DNA of 64,000 bases from Chelatococcus sp. HY11. Its GTDB lineage: Bacteria > Pseudomonadota > Alphaproteobacteria > Rhizobiales > Beijerinckiaceae. The translations under genes were made by a program, and so were the position numbers. The notes below the pieces were generated by a model, which saw only the letters and a program-made list of their open reading frames with translations, was not told the DNA's origin and made no database searches. Shown here piece by piece: positions 58,636 through 64,000 of the stretch; the stretch's first letter is position 1; every line of letters starts with the position of its first letter. The DNA lies in contig NZ_JAHBRX010000001.1 in the NCBI RefSeq assembly GCF_018398335.1, positions 4,486,001 through 4,550,000 on the forward strand. Reading direction: 5' to 3'.

Positions 58636-58956
58636 ATGGCCAGTCTGGACGAGCGTAGGGATGCAGCGGAGAAGCGTTTCGCGCATGACGAGGAACTGCG
58701 CTTCAAGGCGACGGCGCGTCGCAACAAGCTGCTTGGTCTCTGGGCGGCCGCCAAGCTCGGCAAAAGCGGTGCTGACGCAGACGCTTATGCGAAGAGCGTC
58801 ATTCTCGCGGATTTCGAGGAAGCCGGCGACGACGACGTGTTCCGCAAGCTCCGCAAGGACTTTGACGCCGCCGGCGTCTCGTCGAGCGATGCGGAGCTGC
58901 GCACGCAGATGGAACAGCTGATGGCTCAGGCCAAGGCGGAAGTTCTCGCCGGCTGA
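58636..58956 (+). CDS. F1-ATPase zeta-type inhibitor subunit (DUF1476)
   Basis: All-helical DUF1476 protein of 106 aa. The family member in Paracoccus denitrificans is the zeta subunit, which blocks ATP hydrolysis by F1FO-ATP synthase. The sequence shows the conserved MASLDERRDAAEKRFAHDEE, LRFKATARRNKLLGLWAA and the late VFRKLRKDFDAAG. Inhibitory strength varies between species and cannot be judged here. GGGAG and AAGG precede ATG 58636. It is monocistronic, divergent from purC and convergent with the carboxylesterase gene, six bases apart. Confidence 0.93.
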   Translation: MASLDERRDAAEKRFAHDEELRFKATARRNKLLGLWAAAKLGKSGADADAYAKSVILADFEEAGDDDVFRKLRKDFDAAGVSSSDAELRTQMEQLMAQAKAEVLAG

Positions 58957-58962
58957 TTCGCG

Positions 58963-59649
58963 TCAGGCCGCCGGATAGGGGAGTCCGAAGGACTGGGCGA
59001 GAAACAACCCGCCCTGCCGCAGGCCTTCATTGTCGATGCCATGGCCAAGTCCGGCCGCGAGGTGCCACTGGCATGGCACGTCGGCCTTCGCCAATTCCTC
59101 GGCCGACATGAACAGAGCCTGCGCCGGGATGACCTCGTCGGAATCCCCGTGCAGGAGAAAGACGGGCGGGCGGCCGAGCGGGCCGTCTGCGGCCGGCTCT
59201 GGAGCGCTGCTCGCGGATGTGACGAACAGGCCGGAAAAACCGAGGACGGCCGCCGGTGCCACCTTGCGCCGCAACCCGACATGAAGCGCCATCATCGTGC
59301 CCTGGCTGAAGCCGACGAGCGCCAGCTTGTCCGGGCTCACACCTTGGCGAGACAGCTCCGCATCCAGGAAATCATTGAGCGTGGGTTCGGCATGGCGCAC
59401 GCCATTCCAGCGTTCGTTGGGGTCCATGCGCGTCAGCGGAAACCACTGGCGGCCCATCGGCGCGCCGACGCAAGGCTCCGGCGCATGGGGCGAGACGAAG
59501 GCGGCGTCCGGCAGCCACGGTTGCCATTGCCGGCCGATCTCGATGAGGTCGTTTCCGTCGGCGCCGTAGCCATGCAGGAACACAACGAGCTGTTTGGCTG
59601 TCCCGCTTTTGGCGGGCAGGCGCGGTCCGTTCAGATCCTGAGCCATCAT
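58963..59649 (-). CDS. carboxylesterase / phospholipase family alpha/beta hydrolase
   Basis: Alpha/beta hydrolase of the phospholipase/carboxylesterase (Abhydrolase_2) family, 228 aa. Features: LVVFLHGYGADGNDL (oxyanion hole), LVGFSQGTMMAL (nucleophile Ser), LHGDSDEVIP (Asp) and AGLGHGIDNEGL (His). No signal peptide, so it is cytosolic. Family members hydrolyse short acyl esters or thioesters; the substrate here is unknown. A second Met follows the first, so the start is ATG 59649 or 59646. Confidence 0.93.
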   Translation of the reverse strand: MMAQDLNGPRLPAKSGTAKQLVVFLHGYGADGNDLIEIGRQWQPWLPDAAFVSPHAPEPCVGAPMGRQWFPLTRMDPNERWNGVRHAEPTLNDFLDAELSRQGVSPDKLALVGFSQGTMMALHVGLRRKVAPAAVLGFSGLFVTSASSAPEPAADGPLGRPPVFLLHGDSDEVIPAQALFMSAEELAKADVPCQWHLAAGLGHGIDNEGLRQGGLFLAQSFGLPYPAA

Positions 59650-59773
59650 GATCCTTCGCTGTTCTGAAATCCGTGACGGACATGCGATGTGCCTCGGTCA
59701 CAAGCGGGGCCTGCTTAGCATGTCACTTCGGCTTGCACATCCCTGTCGCGCGTCGGGATTTTGGCGCGCCCGG

Positions 59774-60490
59774 TCAGGCCGGCTTTGCCAGCGTCATACC
59801 CTCTCGTCCTTTGGCGATGCGGTAGTACGCCCATAGAACGCGCGCGGCCGTGCCGCGCCACGGCCGCCAGCGTTCCGCGATCGCGCGGAGTTCTCTTTCC
59901 GTCGGCCGCCGCTCTTGTTCCCAGGCTGTGCCCAGTGCAAGCCGTGCCGCCTCCTGCAGGGCGAGGTCGCCGGCTGGCAGAATATCGGGATGGCCCGTGC
60001 AGAACAGGAGATAGACCTCCGCGGTCCATTTGCCGATTCCATGCACCGCCACCAGCGCTTTCTCGGCCTCCTCGGCCGGCATCTCATGCAGGCGATCGAG
60101 CGCGAGGCCGTCCTCGGAGATGGCGATGGCGAGGGCCTTGAGCGTGCGGATCTTGCCCGCGGACAGGCCGACCGCGCGCATATCCACGTCGGCGGCGGAG
60201 GCGATATCGCCTGCCTCCAGGGTGGGGAAGCGTTCCAACAGGCGGCGCCAGATCGCATCCGCGCTCGCGGTGGACAGCTGCTGCGCGGTGATGATGCTGG
60301 CGAGCCCGGCAAAGCCCGCCTGGCGCAGCCGCAGGGGAGGGGCGGCGCCGGCGGCCACCAGTTGAGCCATGAGGGGATCATGGGCGATAAGGGCGGCAAG
60401 GTTCGCCGCCAGCGTCTCTTCAGTCGAGATCGGCAACATCTGGCTATCGTCGAACGGGTTATGTGAAGCAACCGGAGGTGCGGTTTGCAT
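59774..60490 (-). CDS. AlkA-like DNA-3-methyladenine glycosylase
   Basis: Base-excision repair glycosylase of the HhH-GPD superfamily, 238 aa, resembling yeast Mag/AlkA without the AlkA N-terminal domain. The helix-hairpin-helix is VHGIGKWTAEVYLLF (about 149-163) and the catalytic aspartate is Asp175 in LPAGDLALQEA. QAGFAGLASIITAQQLST is the usual lead of the domain. The open frame runs on to 61690 across the antisense gluQRS gene and is not real. ATG 60490 has GGGGCACT ahead; ATG 60439 (MLPIST) is an alternative. Its start overlaps the divergent gluQRS start by six bases. Confidence 0.9.
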   Translation of the reverse strand: MQTAPPVASHNPFDDSQMLPISTEETLAANLAALIAHDPLMAQLVAAGAAPPLRLRQAGFAGLASIITAQQLSTASADAIWRRLLERFPTLEAGDIASAADVDMRAVGLSAGKIRTLKALAIAISEDGLALDRLHEMPAEEAEKALVAVHGIGKWTAEVYLLFCTGHPDILPAGDLALQEAARLALGTAWEQERRPTERELRAIAERWRPWRGTAARVLWAYYRIAKGREGMTLAKPA

Positions 60491-61405
60491 AGTGCCCCAT
60501 CCCATTCCGGAATTCAGCCGGTGTTTCGCTTCGCCCCGAGCCCGAATGGCTATCTGCACCTCGGCCATGCCTATTCCGCGTTGCTCAACAATTCGCTGGC
60601 CATGGCGTTCAACGGTATCTGGCTGCTCAGGATCGAGGACATCGATACCACGCGCTGCCGGCCTGCCTTCGAGCAGGCCCTTTACGAGGATCTCGAATGG
60701 CTCGGCCTGACATGGCCAGCGCCCGTGCTGCGCCAGTCGCGGGAACTTGGCGTCTATCGCGCGGCGCTTGCGAGGCTTGACGCCATGGGGCTTCTCTATC
60801 CCTGCGCCGCGAGCCGGCAGGACATCGCGGCGGCCCTTACCCGTCGCGAGGCGGGCGGGGCGGCGCCCTGGCCGCGTGATCCCGACGGCACCCCGCGCCA
60901 TCCCGGGCTGGTCGACAGGCTTTCGCATACCGAGGCTGAGGCCTTCACCAGTCGCGGGGAGCCCGTGGCATGGAGGCTCGACATGGGAAAGGCGCTCGCC
61001 ACGATCGCCGCCAACGATTCGCCGCTCGTCTGGATGCGTTTCACGGCGGAGGGCGAGCTGTCGACTATCGCGGCGCAGGCGGCGCGTTGGGGCGATGTCG
61101 TCCTCGCCCGCAAGGACATCGGCACGAGCTATCATCTTTCCGTCGTGGTGGACGACGCTCGCCAAGGCGTGACCCACGTGGTTCGCGGCAAGGATCTCGA
61201 AGCGGCGACGGATGTGCACTGCCTGCTGCAGAGGCTGCTCGGCTTGCCGACGCCGGCTTACCTGCATCACGATCTCATTCAGGATAGCGGAGGCGAGAAG
61301 CTCGCCAAAAGCCGGGGATCGACCGCCCTGAGGGAGTTGCGGGCGGGAGGGCTGACAGCGGCCGACATATGGGAACGGCTGGGCTTCGCGCCATGCCCGG
61401 ACTGA
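60485..61405 (+). CDS. gluQRS: glutamyl-Q tRNA(Asp) synthetase
   Basis: Truncated GluRS-like enzyme (306 aa) that attaches glutamate to queuosine at position 34 of tRNA-Asp. The class-I HIGH motif reads HLGH in FAPSPNGYLHLGHAYSAL, the LRIEDIDTTR motif follows, and the KMSKS equivalent is KLAKSRG. The tRNA anticodon domain of GluRS is missing, as expected. Tentative zinc-site residue: Cys in YPCAASR. The start is TTG 60485, supported by GGAGG six to seven bases upstream; GTG 60521 is an alternative. It begins head to head with the AlkA-like gene. Confidence 0.93.
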   Translation: MHSAPSHSGIQPVFRFAPSPNGYLHLGHAYSALLNNSLAMAFNGIWLLRIEDIDTTRCRPAFEQALYEDLEWLGLTWPAPVLRQSRELGVYRAALARLDAMGLLYPCAASRQDIAAALTRREAGGAAPWPRDPDGTPRHPGLVDRLSHTEAEAFTSRGEPVAWRLDMGKALATIAANDSPLVWMRFTAEGELSTIAAQAARWGDVVLARKDIGTSYHLSVVVDDARQGVTHVVRGKDLEAATDVHCLLQRLLGLPTPAYLHHDLIQDSGGEKLAKSRGSTALRELRAGGLTAADIWERLGFAPCPD

Positions 61406-61406
61406 T

Positions 61407-62330
61407 CTACCCGATGCCGAGAACAAACAACCACAGGACGGTCGTGAACAGCGCCAGCACAGTGGACAGGCTGATGGCGCCCGAGGCGATAGCCACACCG
61501 CTGCGATAGCGCTCGGCGAACAGATAGGCGTTGATCCCGGTCGGCGTCGCCGCGAAGAGCACGGCCACGCCCGCCCAGGCGGGCGGCATCGTGAAGACCT
61601 TCGTCGCCAGAATGAGGACGATGAAGGGATGCACGAGGAGCTTGAGCGTCGCAAGAATGAGCGGAATCCCGAGCCTGATCGAACGGCCATAGCGATGCAG
61701 GCTCATGCCCATGGCCAGCAGCGCGCAGGGGGTCGCGGTCGCGCTGATCGGATCGATGATGCGCCAGGCGACCTGCATCGCCGCAAGATCCTTCGGCAGG
61801 AACTGGATCAGCGCACCGATGAACAAAGCGATGACGATAGGGCTCGCCAAAAGGCGCTTGATGAGAAGCGGAATCGAGGTGTCGCGCCCTTCGACGAGGA
61901 CAGTCGCGACGGACAGCATGATCGGCAGATGGACGGCGAGCAGGAGAAAGAGGGGAACGAGTCCCTCATCCCCGTAGGTCTGGCCGATGATCGGAATGCC
62001 GACCAGGGCGAGGTTCGACTGCGCGGCGCAGAAGCCGGCCACAGCCTCCTCATGTGTGTTGAGCTTGTAGATATGGCGCACGATGAGCGCCGCGGCGATC
62101 CAGACGATCGCGGCGCCTCCGAAATAGGCGGCCCAATAACCCCAGGGCTGGGTTGCCGGTATCGTCGCCTTTCCGAGGGTGGCCAGGATGAGGCAAGGGA
62201 TCGCCATGGCATAGACGAATTCCGACAGCCCCTCGCCAACCCGCTCTGTGACGAAATTGAAGTATCGCGCCAGAAAACCGAGACCGACCAGGCCAAAGAC
62301 TGGGAGGATTATGGGCAGGATCGTCAGCAT
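61407..62330 (-). CDS. AEC-family transporter
   Basis: Membrane transporter of the auxin efflux carrier (AEC/MdcF-like) family, 307 aa, about ten hydrophobic helices. Visible features are the start LTILPIILPVFGLVGLGFLARYF, FVYAMAIPCLILATLGKA in helix 2, AAQSNLALVGIPIIGQTYGDEG and the C-terminal AATPTGINAYLFAERYRSG. Family members export or import carboxylates such as malonate or malate, but specificity cannot be read from sequence. Its stop is one base after the gluQRS stop, in convergent orientation. Confidence 0.93.
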   Translation of the reverse strand: MLTILPIILPVFGLVGLGFLARYFNFVTERVGEGLSEFVYAMAIPCLILATLGKATIPATQPWGYWAAYFGGAAIVWIAAALIVRHIYKLNTHEEAVAGFCAAQSNLALVGIPIIGQTYGDEGLVPLFLLLAVHLPIMLSVATVLVEGRDTSIPLLIKRLLASPIVIALFIGALIQFLPKDLAAMQVAWRIIDPISATATPCALLAMGMSLHRYGRSIRLGIPLILATLKLLVHPFIVLILATKVFTMPPAWAGVAVLFAATPTGINAYLFAERYRSGVAIASGAISLSTVLALFTTVLWLFVLGIG

Positions 62331-62520
62331 CTTGCTTCCAGGGCAGAGCGATCATCAAGCGGGTGCGCGCGTGTCGCGGGCGGGCAGACCTGTGCGGGAA
62401 GAATGGCTCACCGGGAATGCAGGCACGGGACATGCGCCCGCCCTGTCAGCAGCCATCCGTTGCGACAACCCCGGTCCGACATCCTGGCGAAAGCGGTCTG
62501 GATATCTGCGTAGAGCATCC

Positions 62521-62626
62521 CGTTCCGGCGTTAAAGGGCGCGGCGAGGCGATCTCCGGAACGAGCCATGCGCTGAGCGCGACGCTTGCAGGGAGAGCCGC
62601 TCCTCGAGATTGGCGCGGCTTTTTTT
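62521..62626 (+). ncRNA. candidate small structured RNA with terminator
   Basis: A plus-strand stretch between two minus-strand genes folds into CGTTCCGG/CCGGAACG (62521-62528 with 62555-62562), a small CGCT-GA-GCG hairpin at about 62570, and a terminator AGCCGC/GCGGCT (62595-62620) followed by seven Ts. No plus-strand protein gene ends here. The 5' end is not defined and no clear promoter was seen. It is not a family I recognise. Confidence 0.4.
62595..62626 (+). terminator. rightward intrinsic terminator without an upstream gene
   Basis: Stem AGCCGC/GCGGCT with a 14-base loop containing CTCGAG, then TTTTTTT. It points away from both neighbouring minus-strand genes, which implies a short rightward transcript. 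Confidence 0.65.
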
Positions 62627-62661
62627 CATGCGCTGGCGTGCCGCGTCGGCGCGGATCGGCG

Positions 62662-64000
62662 TTACTGGCCCACCTGGGCGAGCTTGCCGGTGGGAGAAAC
62701 CTTCGTCAGCAACTCGCGGGTCTGGTCCCGCTGGCGGCGGAATTCCGCCAGAAGCGAGCCGCCGAGTTCTCGGCTACGCGGAAGCTTGATCTTGAGAGGG
62801 TTCACGAAGTGACCATTCACCATCACCTCGTAGTGAAGATGTGGGCCGGTCGAGAGGCCGGTGTTGCCGAGGTAGCCGATGACCTGGCCCTGGCGCACCC
62901 GCATGCCCGGCTTTATGCCACGCGCGAAGGCGGATTGGTGATTGTAGGTGCTGACGTAACCGTTCGCATGCTGAATTTCGATGCGGCGGCCATAGCCGGA
63001 TGACCAGCCGGCTTTCAGGATGACACCGTCGCCAGCCGCTAGAATCGGCGTGCCGATCTTGTCTGCCCAATCCACGCCCGTGTGCATCTTGGAATAACGC
63101 AGGATCGGATGGTAGCGCATGCCGAAGCCTGATCGCATGATGCCGGCTGAGATCGGCTTACGAATGAGGAATTTCTTGAGCGATCGCCCTTCCTCGTCGA
63201 GATAGTCGATCGAATTGTCTTCCGGAGACTGGAAGCGGTAGATCCGCCTGGTCTCCCCGCCGATCGTCAGCGAGGCATAAAGGATCTCTGGCCGTTGGGC
63301 CTCCGTATCATCGCCCTCGCCGTAGAAGATCTCGACGGAATTGCCTGCGTCCACGCGATGCTGGAAATCGACGTCCGACGCGAAGACACGCACCAGCTCG
63401 GCGACGACCGAGGCGGGAATTTCGTTCTTGAGCGCCGTCTCATACAGGCTCTCATAAAGACGCGTGCCGGAACCGTTGTCGTCTTCGTCCTCTTCCCCCT
63501 CGCCCTCATCTGTGGGCTCGGCGCTGGCAACAGCCTGCTGCGGGACATCCACGGATACATAACGCCCCTGGTCGTTCACCGCGACCACAGCCTGGGTGGT
63601 GCGCTCGTCGAGAAGCGTGACACGCACCACGGTTGTCTTCTTGTCGCTGGCGCGGAGCGGCGCGACGAGCAGCTTGATCTGCTGGCCCTCGCCGAGAGCC
63701 CGCGCCTTGTCGGGGCCAAGCGCTGCGATGATCGCCTTGATGGTATCGGCTGCCGCGCCATTGGCGCGCAGGATCTGCTCAAGGGTCTCGTCCCGCTTCA
63801 TCACGATGAGGCGCTCTTCCGTCCGCGGACCGTTGGCGGGCTTCATCGGATCTACTTTGGGAGCGATCGTCACGTTTTCCGGGATGACGCGAACATCGAG
63901 GCCGGTGAAGGGCGTTTCCGTCGGGCTGGCATAGGCCAGGGCGCCCATGCTTGTCGGGGCGGCCTGGCCGAGGGCCCGCGTCAGCATGAGCTGAGCCGGC
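62662..64000 (-). CDS. M23 family murein metallopeptidase (5'-truncated by window edge)
   Basis: LytM/M23 endopeptidase predicted to cut peptidoglycan crosslinks in the periplasm. The C-terminal domain has the zinc ligands in HTGVDWADK and in HLHYEVMVNGHFVNP, with KAGWSSGYGRRIEI between. The N-terminal part of the visible protein has an acidic linker (EGEGEEDEDDNGS) and beta-rich segments like MepM (OapA/LysM-type dimer domain). The frame stays open beyond Met at 63987 up to the window edge (codons for Pro-Ala-Gln-Leu precede it), so the true start and signal or membrane anchor lie outside. All catalytic residues present. Confidence 0.9.
   Translation of the reverse strand, partial: PAQLMLTRALGQAAPTSMGALAYASPTETPFTGLDVRVIPENVTIAPKVDPMKPANGPRTEERLIVMKRDETLEQILRANGAAADTIKAIIAALGPDKARALGEGQQIKLLVAPLRASDKKTTVVRVTLLDERTTQAVVAVNDQGRYVSVDVPQQAVASAEPTDEGEGEEDEDDNGSGTRLYESLYETALKNEIPASVVAELVRVFASDVDFQHRVDAGNSVEIFYGEGDDTEAQRPEILYASLTIGGETRRIYRFQSPEDNSIDYLDEEGRSLKKFLIRKPISAGIMRSGFGMRYHPILRYSKMHTGVDWADKIGTPILAAGDGVILKAGWSSGYGRRIEIQHANGYVSTYNHQSAFARGIKPGMRVRQGQVIGYLGNTGLSTGPHLHYEVMVNGHFVNPLKIKLPRSRELGGSLLAEFRRQRDQTRELLTKVSPTGKLAQVGQ

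Noticed and set aside
60491..61690. N-terminal extension of the AlkA-like gene
   Set aside because: It is the antisense of gluQRS and would triple the family length.

Overview
The window is 64 kb of GC-rich, densely coded bacterial chromosome from an alphaproteobacterium, most likely a member of the Hyphomicrobiales (Rhizobiales). The lineage call rests on lineage-typical genes: a CpdR-type single-domain response regulator, a GapR/DUF2312 nucleoid protein, a DUF1036-pyk pair, a TIGR02302/DUF4175 protein, an F1-ATPase zeta-type inhibitor (DUF1476), a twin-transmembrane HIG1-like small protein beside PduO-type adenosyltransferase and etfBA, and a ROSE-type RNA thermometer before an hsp20 gene. 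No rRNA, prophage, insertion sequence or CRISPR array was seen. One tRNA (Val, GAC) is present. The last gene runs off the right edge.

Layout. 0.1-4.7 kb: envelope genes (beta-barrel protein, lytic transglycosylase, SGNH/DUF459 protein). 4.8-11 kb: glutamate synthase gltB-gltD on the minus strand. 11.6-16.2 kb: threonine aldolase family enzyme, secreted proline-rich protein, hsp20 with RNA thermometer, alpha/beta hydrolase, hisN. 16.4-18.7 kb: an AbcR-like small RNA, N-formylglutamate amidohydrolase, cpdR, tRNA-Val, rpmJ. 18.7-25 kb: TPR protein, DUF1036-pyk, a second formylglutamate-amidohydrolase-like gene, gapR, a DUF882 peptidase. 25.3-31 kb: a membrane-anchored glutamate-synthase-like FMN protein between two copies of a 145-bp hairpin repeat, an L,D-transpeptidase, and an orphan sigma-54 response regulator.

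31.3-38 kb is the most interesting block. It holds oligoendopeptidase F, a 208-bp giant inverted repeat, then a co-directional run of circularly permuted ATP-grasp, alpha-E (DUF403), transglutaminase-like peptidase and Anbu-type proteasome-like peptidase. This is the known but biochemically unresolved Anbu gene neighbourhood, expected to make or modify a peptide conjugate and to degrade it.

38-46.2 kb: drug-efflux MFS, HNH endonuclease, 3-hydroxybutyryl-CoA dehydrogenase with etfBA, rhomboid protease, cobalamin adenosyltransferase, PagL-type lipid A deacylase, twin-TM small protein. 46.3-51.7 kb: DUF4175 protein, lysA with a small lipoprotein, TlpA thioredoxin. 51.8-58.3 kb: a minus-strand purine block purC-(lipoprotein)-purS-purQ-DUF72-purL followed by bolA and monothiol glutaredoxin (Fe-S trafficking). 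58.6-64 kb: zeta inhibitor, carboxylesterase, AlkA-like glycosylase and gluQRS facing away from each other with overlapping 5' ends, an AEC transporter, a possible new small RNA, and a truncated M23 peptidase.

Several genes are too short for a simple ORF listing or need trimmed starts: rpmJ (41 aa), the twin-TM protein (59 aa) and purS (80 aa). All functions are inferred from sequence motifs read by eye; no database search was run.
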